Source: Nonomuraea sp. NBC_00507 (GTDB lineage Bacteria > Actinomycetota > Actinomycetes > Streptosporangiales > Streptosporangiaceae). From it: a stretch of DNA of 64,000 bases. The notes under the pieces are model-generated. The model was not told where the DNA came from, ran no database searches, and was given only the letters and a program-made list of their open reading frames with translations. This document shows, one piece after another, positions 16,882 through 25,277 of this stretch (positions are counted from its first letter, which is position 1; every line of letters starts with the position of its first letter). Location of the stretch: assembly GCF_036013525.1 (NCBI RefSeq), contig NZ_CP107853.1, forward strand, positions 868,001 to 932,000. Direction: 5' to 3'. Made by a program: the position numbers and the translations under genes.

Positions 16882-17996
16882 ACGCCCACCTCCACGCGTA
16901 CCGTGGTCCCCTGGCCGGGGGCCGACTCGACCGTCATCATGCCGCCGACCGACTCGGCCCTGTCCCGCATCGACACCAGCCCGAGACCGCGCGAGTCCGC
17001 CTGCTCGAACCCGCTGCCGTCGTCGCTGACGGTCAACGCCAGCTTGCCGTCCTCAGAAACCAGGCGTACGAGGATCCGCGAGGCTCCGGAGTGCCTGAGC
17101 GCGTTGTGCAGCGCCTCCTGGGCCACCCGCAGCACGGCCACCTCGACCGTCGAATCCAGCGGCGGCAGCTCGCCGCACTCGAACGCGACCAGGGACGGAT
17201 GGAGCCTGTCGAGCATGCGTACGTGCTTGCGCAGCGTCTCGGTCAGCCCGTGCCGGTCCAGCTCGGCCGGGCGCAGCTCCACGATCACGGCACGCAGCTC
17301 CGCCAGTGCCTCGCCGGCCAGGCGCTGGACGCGTTCGAGCTCCACGGCCGCCTTGCCGGGGTCCCGCGTCAGCATCGCGCCCGCGGCCTGGGCGGTGAGC
17401 CGGAGCGAGAAGAGCTTCTGCGTGACGGCGTCGTGCAGCTCCCTGGCCACGCGGTTGCGCTCCTCCAGCATGGCCAGCTCGCGGCCGCGCTCGTAGAGCC
17501 TGGCGTTGGTCAGCGCGATCGCCGCGTGTGCCGCGAACAACGTGAGCAGGTCCTGGTCATCTTGCGTGAAGCCGCCGCCGGGCGTGCGCTTGTTGGCCAG
17601 GAAGATGATGCCGAGCACGTCGTCGCCGTCGCGGATGGGGACGCCCAGGAAGTCCTTCATCACCGGATGGGCCTTCGGCCACCACTCGAACCTGGGGTCC
17701 TTGCGCAGGTCGGGCAGCCTGACGGGGGCGCCTTCGCGGAGCATCGCGCCGAGCATGCCATGCTGCCGGGGCAGCGGCCCGATCGCGTCCCACTGCTTGT
17801 CGGTGAGGCCCTCGGCGACGAACTCGCCGAACGACCCCTCTTCGTCGGGCACGCCCAGCGCGGCGTAGCGGGCGTCGAGCAGCCGCTGCGCCGAGCGTAC
17901 GATCACCTGCAGCACCTCGCGGACCGACAGATGGCGGGTGACCGCGAGCACGGCGGAGCTCACCGCCTGCAGGATCTCGTCTCGGTCGGCCATCAC
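16878..17996 (-). CDS. GAF-domain sensor histidine kinase (HisKA_3)
   Basis: A 372-residue soluble kinase. The GAF domain covers about 22-165 (FLGVPIRDGDDVLGIIFLANK). The HisKA_3 dimerisation segment has phospho-acceptor H188 in VARELHDAVTQKLF, and a HATPase domain (about 270-368) has DDGSGF and RGLGLVSMRDRAE. No membrane helix is seen, so it senses a cytoplasmic or diffusible signal. The layout resembles DevS/DosT-like GAF kinases but with one GAF domain; heme binding is not evident. The start is GTG 17996 or ATG 17993, neither with a clear ribosome-binding site. Confidence 0.92.
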   Translation of the reverse strand: MMADRDEILQAVSSAVLAVTRHLSVREVLQVIVRSAQRLLDARYAALGVPDEEGSFGEFVAEGLTDKQWDAIGPLPRQHGMLGAMLREGAPVRLPDLRKDPRFEWWPKAHPVMKDFLGVPIRDGDDVLGIIFLANKRTPGGGFTQDDQDLLTLFAAHAAIALTNARLYERGRELAMLEERNRVARELHDAVTQKLFSLRLTAQAAGAMLTRDPGKAAVELERVQRLAGEALAELRAVIVELRPAELDRHGLTETLRKHVRMLDRLHPSLVAFECGELPPLDSTVEVAVLRVAQEALHNALRHSGASRILVRLVSEDGKLALTVSDDGSGFEQADSRGLGLVSMRDRAESVGGMMTVESAPGQGTTVRVEVGV

Positions 17997-18105
17997 GCAA
18001 CCACTCTATGATCCCCGGCCACCCCGGGTCCTAGGACGATGTGCCCAGGCCTGGACCGGTCCTCAGCCCGATGTCCGCCGGCCGTCACGTTCCTAGCGTC
18101 GAGAC

Positions 18106-18765
18106 ATGACGAACACCGCACTCATCACCGGCGCCTCCCGCGGTCTCGGCCTCGCGCTGGCGCGCTCGCTGGCAGGCTCTGGCTGGAACCTCGTCCTCAC
18201 CGCCCGCGGAGCGGACGACCTGGAGCGGGTCGCGGCCGAGCTGGGCGCGACCGCGATCCCGGGCGACGTGGCCGACCCCGCGCACGTCGAGCGGCTGGCC
18301 CGGGCGGCCCCCGAGCTGGACCTGCTGGTCAACAACGCCAGCGATCTGGGCGTGACGCCGCTGCCGCCTCTGGCGGGCTATCCGCTGGAGGCGTTCAGGG
18401 CGCTGCTGGAGACGAACGTGACCGCTCCCCTCGCCCTCATCCAGGCCACACTTCCGGCGCTGCGCTCGTCCTCCTCCGGCGCCATCGTGAACGTCACCTC
18501 CGACGCCGCCACCGGCGCGTACGAAGGCTGGGGCGGCTACGGCGCCGGCAAGGCCGCGCTGGAGCAGCTGTCGAACGTGCTGGCCGCCGAGGAGCCCGGG
18601 GTCCGCGTGTGGTGGGTGGATCCGGGCGAGATGAACACCCACATGCTGGCCGACGCGGTGGGCGCCGAAGAGGCCGCCGCCGCGGCCGACCCGGCGAAGG
18701 TGGCCGCGGCGCTGCACGATCTGATCAGCTCCCGGCCGGCCAGCGGACGAGTGAGCCTGCAATGA
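18106..18765 (+). CDS. Short-chain dehydrogenase/reductase
   Basis: A 219-residue classical SDR. It has the dinucleotide motif TGASRGLG (about 8-15), LLVNNAS (about 74-80), catalytic Ser in VNVTSDAA and the YGAGK active-site pair. Its stop overlaps the start of the QueA-like gene as ATGA, so the two are translationally coupled. This pairing suggests a shared pathway, but the substrate is unknown. ATG at 18106 places the dinucleotide motif at the usual distance. Confidence 0.9.
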   Translation: MTNTALITGASRGLGLALARSLAGSGWNLVLTARGADDLERVAAELGATAIPGDVADPAHVERLARAAPELDLLVNNASDLGVTPLPPLAGYPLEAFRALLETNVTAPLALIQATLPALRSSSSGAIVNVTSDAATGAYEGWGGYGAGKAALEQLSNVLAAEEPGVRVWWVDPGEMNTHMLADAVGAEEAAAAADPAKVAAALHDLISSRPASGRVSLQ

Positions 18766-19775
18766 CGACGCCGGCACTCGACTTCGTGCTGCCGCCCGGC
18801 CTGACGGCCCACGAGCCGCCCGAGGCCAGGGGGTTGTCCAGGGACGCGGTTCGCCTGATGGTCTCGCGTGGCGACACCGAGCCCGAGCACCACCGGTTCG
18901 TGGACCTGCCGGGGCTGCTCGACCCCGGGGACCTGATCGTGGTGAACAACTCGGCCACCCTGCCCGCGGCCGTCAGGCTCGACCGGCTGGCGGTGCACTT
19001 CTCCACCGCGCGCGAGGACGGCACATGGCTGGTCGAGTTGCGCAGGCGTACCGCGAAGGCCACCGAGCCGTACGGCGGGGGCGAGGCCGGGGAGTGGCTG
19101 CCGCTGCCGGGTCGGGCCACGCTGCGGCTGATCGAACGGGAGACGCCGCGGTTGTGGCGGGCGGCGCTGGATCGGGACGTGGGGGCCTACCTGCGCGCGT
19201 ACGGGGTCCCGATCCGCTACTCCTACGTGGATCGGGACTGGCCGATCGACGCCTACCAGACCGCGTTCGCGACCGTGCCGGGCAGTGCGGAGATGCCGAG
19301 CGCGGCGCGGCCGTTCACCGCCGATCTCGTGACGGCGCTGGTGGCACGCGGGGTCGGGATCGCGCCGATCACTCTGCACACGGGGGTGGCCTCACCGGAG
19401 AAGGACGAGCCGCCGTACGCGGAGCGGTATGAGGTGCCGGCCTCGACCGCGCGGCTGGTCAATCTGGCCCGCCGGAGCGGCAACCGGGTGGTGGCGGCGG
19501 GCACGACGGTCGTACGGGCTCTGGAGACGGCCACGGGCGCGGACGGGCGGGTGAGCGCGGCCGCGGGCTGGACCGAGCACGTCGTCACCCCGGAACGCGG
19601 CGTGCGGGCCGTCACGGGGCTGATCACGGGACTGCACGAGCCGCGCTCCAGTCACCTGCTGATGCTGACCGCGATCGCGGGCGAGCAGGCCCTGGCCCGG
19701 GCGTATGACGAGGCGCTACGGGAGGGGTATCTGTGGCACGAGTTCGGCGACACACACTTGATACTGAAGAAATAG
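18762..19775 (+). CDS. queA: QueA-like S-adenosylmethionine:tRNA ribosyltransferase-isomerase
   Basis: A 337-residue protein of the QueA fold: DLIVVNNSATLPAAV and the distal HTGVASPE, GTTVVRALE and EPRSSHLLML segments. QueA transfers and isomerises the ribosyl group of S-adenosylmethionine to 7-aminomethyl-7-deazaguanine in tRNA to make epoxyqueuosine. No tgt, queF, queG or other queuosine gene is in the window, and many actinomycetes carry QueA-like proteins outside that pathway, so the activity is tentative. ATG at 18762 overlaps the SDR stop. Confidence 0.83.
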   Translation: MTTPALDFVLPPGLTAHEPPEARGLSRDAVRLMVSRGDTEPEHHRFVDLPGLLDPGDLIVVNNSATLPAAVRLDRLAVHFSTAREDGTWLVELRRRTAKATEPYGGGEAGEWLPLPGRATLRLIERETPRLWRAALDRDVGAYLRAYGVPIRYSYVDRDWPIDAYQTAFATVPGSAEMPSAARPFTADLVTALVARGVGIAPITLHTGVASPEKDEPPYAERYEVPASTARLVNLARRSGNRVVAAGTTVVRALETATGADGRVSAAAGWTEHVVTPERGVRAVTGLITGLHEPRSSHLLMLTAIAGEQALARAYDEALREGYLWHEFGDTHLILKK

Positions 19776-19873
19776 GCTTTACATAGATTTTGCCATCGTG
19801 ATAGGAACAGCCGACATTTACGGGGGCTTGGCGATGCGCGTCCCCGTGCCCAATTCCTCACCGGAGACGTCGA

Positions 19874-20434
19874 ATGCGCTACTCCCTTCCCAAGGCCGCC
19901 ACGCTGGCATTGCTGGCCGGCGCCCTGCTCCTCCCGGCTGTTCCCGCTTCCGCCGCCACCACGACCACCACCACCACCACGACCAAGGCCGCCGATCCGT
20001 ACTCCGCCTTCGCGGTCAAGGTGTCGGCGCCGAAGACGGTCAAGGTCGGCGGGAAGATCAAGTACACCATCGTCGCCACGAACAAGGGCCCGCACTACGC
20101 GGACTCGTGGTTCCTCGGCGGCGAGTTCCCCAAGGGCATCGACGTAAAGAAGGTCCGTTACATCTCGAATCACTCCAAGATGAGGTGTGGGCTCGCGTCG
20201 GCCCGTGTGTTCTACTGCCCGGCGACCGAAGTCATCGAGGTGGGTGACTCGGTCAGCATCACCTTCTATGCGACGTTGAAGAAGAGCGCCAAGGGCACCC
20301 AGACGGCGAACGTCGGCATCGTGACCTACAACGTCGACCAGGGCATGGAAGACATGAGCAAGGAGGAGCTGGACCGGCTCGGCGTCCCCGGCTTCGGCTT
20401 CAACAAGAAGGTCAAGACCAAGGTCGTTCGCTGA
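19874..20434 (+). CDS. Secreted protein B of a paralogous pair
   Basis: A 186-residue exported protein. The signal peptide covers 1-27 (cleavage after ASA), followed by a run of nine threonines and a DUF11-like domain (44-155). It shares with the protein at 15592 the segments GPHYADxxxxGGExPKG and the tail DQGMExMSxxELxRLGxxG (here 156-173). Cysteines 105 and 115 match the pair in the paralogue. It lacks the Pro/Asn-rich C-terminal extension of its paralogue and ends in a basic tail. ATG at 19874 follows GGAG by 7 bases. Function unknown; a cell-envelope or signalling role is inference. Confidence 0.85.
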   Translation: MRYSLPKAATLALLAGALLLPAVPASAATTTTTTTTTKAADPYSAFAVKVSAPKTVKVGGKIKYTIVATNKGPHYADSWFLGGEFPKGIDVKKVRYISNHSKMRCGLASARVFYCPATEVIEVGDSVSITFYATLKKSAKGTQTANVGIVTYNVDQGMEDMSKEELDRLGVPGFGFNKKVKTKVVR

Positions 20435-20502
20435 CCCGTGCCCGGTCCGAAGGGCGTACCTGCTGCACGACCATCGGACCGGGCGCAGTACCGTGGCTGG
20501 AT

Positions 20503-21723
20503 GTGGACCAGCGCACCCTCCTGATCACCCTGACCGGCCCCGACCGGCCCGGTGTCACGTCGCGTCTCTTCTCCGTCCTTTCCGGCTTCCCGGTGACGGT
20601 CTCCGACATTGAGCAGGTCGTCATCCGGGGCCGGCTCACGCTCGGCGTGCTCGTCGCGTACGCGGGCGGCCCCTCCACCGGTACCGGCACCACGCTCGGC
20701 GCCATGTGGACCGCCGTCGAGCGGGTGGCCGAGGACCTCGGCATGGAGGTCGAGCTCTCCACCGGATCCCAGGCCAGGGACCAGCGCCGCCGTGGCCGCC
20801 TGTCGGTCAGCGTGCTCGGCGCCACACTTCAGCCCGCCGCGATCGCAGGCATCGCCGGGCGCATCGCCGCCGCCGGCGCCAACATCGACCGCATCGAGCG
20901 CCTGGCCCAGTGGCCCGTCACCTGTATCGAGCTGTCCGTCTCCGGGGCCAACCCGGACGCGCTGCGGGTCGAGCTGGCCGCCGAGGCCGCCGCCCAGGAA
21001 GTCGACGTGGCCGTGCAGCGCACGGGCCTGTCCCGGCGGGCCAAGCGGCTGATCGTCATGGACGTCGACTCGACCCTCATCCAGGGCGAGGTCATCGAGC
21101 TGCTGGCCGCTCACGCCGGCTGCCTCGACGAGGTCGCCAAGGTCACTGAGCAGGCCATGCGCGGCGAGCTGGACTTCGCCGAGTCGCTGCGCAAGCGGGT
21201 CGCGTTGCTCGAAGGGCTGCCTGCCGAGGTGTTCGAGCAGGTGCGCAAGCAGGTCGTGCTCACGCCCGGCGCCCGTACGCTGGTGCGGACGCTCAAGCGG
21301 CTCGACTACCGCTTCGCCATCGTCAGCGGTGGCTTCACCCAGATCACCGACGGGCTGGTCGAGGAGCTGGGCATCGACTACTCCGCCGCGAACGTTCTGG
21401 AGGTCGTGGACGGGCGGCTGACCGGAAAAGTCGTCGGTGAGATCGTCGACCGGCCGGGCAAGGCCCGGGCGCTGGAGCGCTTCGCGCGCGAGGCCCACCT
21501 GCCGATCTCCCAGACCGTGGCCATCGGCGACGGGGCCAACGACCTGGACATGATCGCGGTGGCCGGGCTGGGGATCGCGTTCAACGCCAAGCCGGTGGTC
21601 CGCCAGGCCGCCGACACCGCGGTCAACACGCCCTACCTGGACTCGATCCTCTACCTGCTGGGGATCTCGCGGGACGAGGTGGAGGCGGCCGACGCCGAGG
21701 ACGGCGTGCTCACGGCCGGCTAG
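20503..21723 (+). CDS. serB: Phosphoserine phosphatase with tandem ACT domains
   Basis: A 406-residue SerB, the last step of serine synthesis. Two ACT regulatory domains cover about 4-85 and 97-175. The HAD phosphatase domain follows: nucleophile D187 and D189 in MDVDSTLI, FAIVSGGF, and the metal site GDGANDLDM. The length and layout match mycobacterial SerB2 type enzymes, which are feedback regulated by amino acids. GTG at 20503 starts the first ACT strand correctly. It converges on sixA with a 4-bp overlap. Confidence 0.94.
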   Translation: MDQRTLLITLTGPDRPGVTSRLFSVLSGFPVTVSDIEQVVIRGRLTLGVLVAYAGGPSTGTGTTLGAMWTAVERVAEDLGMEVELSTGSQARDQRRRGRLSVSVLGATLQPAAIAGIAGRIAAAGANIDRIERLAQWPVTCIELSVSGANPDALRVELAAEAAAQEVDVAVQRTGLSRRAKRLIVMDVDSTLIQGEVIELLAAHAGCLDEVAKVTEQAMRGELDFAESLRKRVALLEGLPAEVFEQVRKQVVLTPGARTLVRTLKRLDYRFAIVSGGFTQITDGLVEELGIDYSAANVLEVVDGRLTGKVVGEIVDRPGKARALERFAREAHLPISQTVAIGDGANDLDMIAVAGLGIAFNAKPVVRQAADTAVNTPYLDSILYLLGISRDEVEAADAEDGVLTAG

Positions 21724-22187
21724 TTTTCCTTCGGATCCCAGAGCGTCATCAGCCGGCCCTCTCCTGGGTAGAGGTCCGCCCACGCCGACTCCACCCGGAT
21801 CACCGCGAACGCGCCCGGCCGGAACACGTAGTCGCCTCCGGCCAGGCCCAAGGCCAATTCGTGCACGCCGGGGTTGTGGCCGCACAACACCACAGTGCCC
21901 AGGTCCGGATCGGACCGGCGGACCAGCTCCAGCAGCTCCTCGGGGTAGGCCTCGTAGATGTCGCGCTCGTAGCTGATCTCCATCTCGGGGAAGGCGATCT
22001 CGGCGGTGCGCTTGGTCCTGAGCGCCGGCGAGCAGAGCACCGCGTCCGGTTCCAGCCCGGCAGCCCTGATCTCATCGCCCGCCCGCTTCGCGTCCCGCTC
22101 CCCGCGGTCGGTCAGCGGCCGCTCCCGGTCGGCCAGGCCGGGGATGTGGGCGGCTTTCGCATGCCTCAGTACGATCAACGTCCGCAC
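21720..22187 (-). CDS. sixA: SixA-type histidine phosphatase
   Basis: A 155-residue histidine-phosphatase superfamily protein. RHAKA near residue 8 holds the catalytic His, and the second His is in CGHNPGVHEL. SixA removes phosphate from phosphohistidine in relay proteins in E. coli; actinobacterial members are common and mostly uncharacterised. GTG at 22187 starts the first strand, because the longer upstream frame has no family similarity. A tiny membrane-protein gene ends 4 bp upstream, so the two are probably one transcript. Confidence 0.88.
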   Translation of the reverse strand: MRTLIVLRHAKAAHIPGLADRERPLTDRGERDAKRAGDEIRAAGLEPDAVLCSPALRTKRTAEIAFPEMEISYERDIYEAYPEELLELVRRSDPDLGTVVLCGHNPGVHELALGLAGGDYVFRPGAFAVIRVESAWADLYPGEGRLMTLWDPKEN

Positions 22188-22191
22188 CGGA

Positions 22192-22308
22192 TCACCCTGT
22201 CTTCGAAGCCCAGTTGGCCAGCGCGACGAGCGCGGCCAGGATGACGAGCATCGCCAGCAGGATGAGGCCCAGGGTCTTTCCGCCGCTGGGCGGCTTGTCA
22301 TCTTCCAC
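22192..22308 (-). CDS. 38-residue single-TM microprotein upstream of sixA
   Basis: A short frame from GTG 22308 to TGA 22192. It has a charged N-terminus (VEDDKPPSGGK), one hydrophobic helix of about 18 residues (LGLILLAMLVILAALVAL) and a short NWASKTG tail. This is the layout of a real membrane microprotein. It lies 4 bp before sixA on the same strand, so it may anchor or modulate that phosphatase, by inference. No strong ribosome-binding site precedes it. Confidence 0.65.
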   Translation of the reverse strand: MEDDKPPSGGKTLGLILLAMLVILAALVALANWASKTG

Positions 22309-22382
22309 GTGCCTAGTTTCCCACCGAGGCCCTCCGGTGCCACGCCCGCCTGTCGCAACCGCCCCCACACCCCGGACAGCGG

Positions 22383-22412
22383 GACGCCCGCCCCCATGCG
22401 GGAGCGGGCGTC
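22383..22412 (-). terminator. Hairpin after hppA
   Basis: Arms GACGCCCGC (22383-22391) and GCGGGCGTC (22404-22412) form a 9-bp perfect stem about 20 bp after the hppA stop. No T-tract. Confidence 0.55.
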
Positions 22413-22430
22413 TCTGGTGTGGGTGCCGGG

Positions 22431-24749
22431 CTATGACGCGACCGGCTCCTGCTCACGATTGTTGTTGTCGCTGGCCGGCTCACTGGTCGCCGACCGCCGC
22501 TTGGACACCACGATGGCGCCGACCACCACGGCCACCGCCACCACGGTGATGCCGATCCGCAGGGCCGGGTTGCCGGCGTAGAGCACCACCGCGGGCGCGA
22601 CCAGCAGCGCCACCAGGTTCATCACCTTGATGAGCGGGTTGATGGCAGGGCCGGCCGTGTCCTTGAACGGGTCGCCGACCGTGTCGCCGATGACCGTGGC
22701 GGCGTGCGCCTCCGAGCCCTTGCCGCCGTGGTGCCCGTCCTCGACCAGCTTCTTGGCGTTGTCCCAGGCGCCACCGGAGTTCGCCAGGAACACGGCCATC
22801 AGCGTGCCGCAGGCGATCGCCCCCGCCAGGAACGCGCCGAGCGGCGCGTACCCGAGGGCGAAGCCCACCGCGATCGGGGTCATGACCGCCAGCAGACCGG
22901 GCGTGGCCAGCTCGCGCAGCGAGTCGCGGGTGCAGATGTCGACGACGCGCCCGTAGTCCGGCTTCTCCGTGCCGTCCATGATGCCGGGCTTGGTGCGGAA
23001 CTGCTCCCGGACCTCGAAGACGACCCGCATCGCGGCCCGCCCGACGGCCGAGATCGCCAGGCCGGAGAACAGGAACACGACCGCGGCCCCGATGATGAGG
23101 CCGACCAGGACGTTCGGGTTGTCGATGCTCAGGCTGAAGTTCTGGAAGATTCCCAGGGCGTCCTTGATCGACGCGTCAGCCTTGGCGAGCTCGAGCTCCA
23201 CCGCGGTGCGGAAGGCGCCGAACAGCGCGGTCGCCGCCAGCACGGCCGTGGCGATCGCGATGCCCTTGGTGATCGCCTTCGTGGTGTTGCCGACGGCGTC
23301 CAGGCTGGTGAGCACCTGGGCGCCCTCCCCATGGACGTCGCCCGACATCTCGGCGATGCCCTGCGCGTTGTCGGAGACCGGGCCGAAGGTGTCCATGGAC
23401 ACGATCACGCCCACTGTCGTCAGCAGGCCCGTGCCGGCCAGGGCCACCGCGAACAGCGCGAGCGTCACGTTGCCGAAGCCCAGCAGGAACGCGCCGTAGA
23501 CCGCGCCGCCGATGATCAGGGCGGAGTAGACGGCCGACTCCAGGCCGACGCTGATGCCAGCCAGGATGACGGTGGCGGCGCCGGTGCGGGAGCTCTCGCC
23601 GATCTCGCGTACGGGACGCCGGGTGGTCTCGGTGAAGTAGCCGGTCAGCAGCTGGATGGCGCTGGCCAGCACCAGGCCGATGAGGACCGCGCCGATGGCG
23701 ATGAGCCGCGGGTCGGCGTCGGACTGGACGACCGAGCCGGTCAGGCCGCTGAAGTCGGCGGGCAGGTACAGGAACGCCGCCACGGCGACCAGCACTGCGG
23801 AGATCCCGGCCGAGATGAAGAAGCTGCGGTTGATCGCGGCCATGCCGTTGCGGTCGCCGTCGCGCATCCCGGTGACGAAGATGCCGATGATCGCCGTGAT
23901 GACGCCGATCATCGGGACGATCAGGGGGAAGATCAGCCCCTGCTCGCCGAAGGCCGCGCTGCCCAGGATGAGGCTGGCGACCAGCATGACCGCGTACGAC
24001 TCGAACAGGTCGGCGGCCATGCCCGCGCAGTCGCCGACGTTGTCGCCCACGTTGTCGGCGATGGTGGCGGCGTTGCGCGGGTCGTCTTCGGGGATGCCCT
24101 GCTCGACCTTGCCGACCAGGTCGGCGCCGACGTCGGCGGCCTTGGTGAAGATGCCGCCGCCGACTCGCATGAACATCGCCAGCAGCGCCGCCCCGAAGCC
24201 GAACCCTTCGAGCACGTGGGGCGCCTCGCCCCGGTAGATGAACACGACCACGGCCGCGCCCAGCAGGCCGAGGCCCACGGTGAACATGCCGGCCACGCCG
24301 CCGGTGCGGAACGCGATGCGCATGGCGCGCTTCTCGCCCGAGTCGTTGGCCGCGGCGGCGACGCGGACGTTCCCGCGCACGGCCAGCCACATGCCTATGA
24401 ACCCGGTCAGCGCGGAGAATACCGCCCCGACCACGAAGAAGATCGATCGCCCGATGCGGACGTCCATCTCTCCAGGTAGCAGGAGCAACAGGAAGGGAAT
24501 CACGACGACGAAGATCGCCAACGTGCGGAATTGACGCGTGAGATAGGCGGCGGCGCCTTCTTGTACGGCACGGGCGATGTTTTGCATGCGCTCGGTGCCC
24601 TGGCCGGCGGACAGCACTTCGCGCACCAGGCCGCCGGCGACGGCTAGTGCGATCAGTGCGACCGCGGCGACCACGATCACGATGGTGAGATTGTTTGCGC
24701 TCAGGGCCAGATTGGACGCTGGCTCCGATGCCAGCATGTGCCTGCTCAT
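22431..24749 (-). CDS. hppA: Membrane H+-translocating pyrophosphatase
   Basis: A 772-residue protein with about 16 membrane helices, which pumps protons with the energy of pyrophosphate hydrolysis. The substrate site KAADVGADLVGKVE and the following acidic DPRNAATIADNVGDNVGD segment are intact. The segment GNTTKAITKG carries Lys and Thr where K+-dependent enzymes have Ala, so this is the K+-independent H+-pumping class. ATG at 24749 follows GAGGAGAACG; the longer upstream frame is not family sequence. Confidence 0.95.
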   Translation of the reverse strand: MSRHMLASEPASNLALSANNLTIVIVVAAVALIALAVAGGLVREVLSAGQGTERMQNIARAVQEGAAAYLTRQFRTLAIFVVVIPFLLLLLPGEMDVRIGRSIFFVVGAVFSALTGFIGMWLAVRGNVRVAAAANDSGEKRAMRIAFRTGGVAGMFTVGLGLLGAAVVVFIYRGEAPHVLEGFGFGAALLAMFMRVGGGIFTKAADVGADLVGKVEQGIPEDDPRNAATIADNVGDNVGDCAGMAADLFESYAVMLVASLILGSAAFGEQGLIFPLIVPMIGVITAIIGIFVTGMRDGDRNGMAAINRSFFISAGISAVLVAVAAFLYLPADFSGLTGSVVQSDADPRLIAIGAVLIGLVLASAIQLLTGYFTETTRRPVREIGESSRTGAATVILAGISVGLESAVYSALIIGGAVYGAFLLGFGNVTLALFAVALAGTGLLTTVGVIVSMDTFGPVSDNAQGIAEMSGDVHGEGAQVLTSLDAVGNTTKAITKGIAIATAVLAATALFGAFRTAVELELAKADASIKDALGIFQNFSLSIDNPNVLVGLIIGAAVVFLFSGLAISAVGRAAMRVVFEVREQFRTKPGIMDGTEKPDYGRVVDICTRDSLRELATPGLLAVMTPIAVGFALGYAPLGAFLAGAIACGTLMAVFLANSGGAWDNAKKLVEDGHHGGKGSEAHAATVIGDTVGDPFKDTAGPAINPLIKVMNLVALLVAPAVVLYAGNPALRIGITVVAVAVVVGAIVVSKRRSATSEPASDNNNREQEPVAS

Positions 24750-25277
24750 CGTTCTCCTCGGCAAGACCGGTCGTCCTGCCCGGACGGTGCTGCAGTTTTC
24801 CTCGGCGGGTGTTGCGGCACCTTCCGGGTTGTGGGTGCCGCTTCCGGTTGAATCCGCGTTCCGCCGGATCACCTTGGCCGGTGCCGGGAGTCTACGCAGG
24901 CAGTGAACGGATATGAAGGCTCGGAAGGTCACTAATTATGCAGACGTCCAGCAAGCCCCTGCCCGTGCCCCGGTTTGCACCCTGACAACCGTAATTTCCC
25001 TCTGTTTACGGGCATGACAAGGTATCGTTCCGGTCAGCCGAAACCCGGGATCGGCAAGCGCGTGCATGCACGGCGTGACCGTGGACGATCCAGGTCCACG
25101 GTCACGCCTGAAGGAGAGAAGGCGCCCGTGGCCCACGCCTGGATGGAGGCGATGGTGCCCGTAGCGCCGTAACGGCGGCCTGCCACTGAACGAGTCAGCA
25201 GCGTCTCCCTGGACAGGCCTCAGCCCCGTGCGGGGGTGGGGCCGGGGTGGGCCACCGTAAAGAAAGAAAGGGAAAGA
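24750..25277. other. Intergenic region between hppA and the anti-sigma gene
   Basis: About 530 bp. It must hold the hppA promoter. It contains a 15-bp perfect hairpin (25072-25108) followed closely by GAAGGAGAGAAG and a 15-codon frame (25128-25172) of uncertain meaning, then a GC-rich inverted repeat near 25215-25245 that may end the anti-sigma transcript. Confidence 0.5.
25072..25108. terminator. Perfect 15-bp hairpin in the hppA/bldG spacer
   Basis: Arms GGCGTGACCGTGGAC (25072-25086) and GTCCACGGTCACGCC (25094-25108) with a 7-base loop. No T-tract on either strand. It may be a terminator, or a 5' leader structure for the 15-codon frame behind it. Confidence 0.45.

Noticed and set aside
21720..22397. 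Long version of sixA starting at 22397
   Set aside because: The first 70 residues have no phosphatase similarity and overlap a better-supported small membrane-protein frame; GTG 22187 fits the fold.
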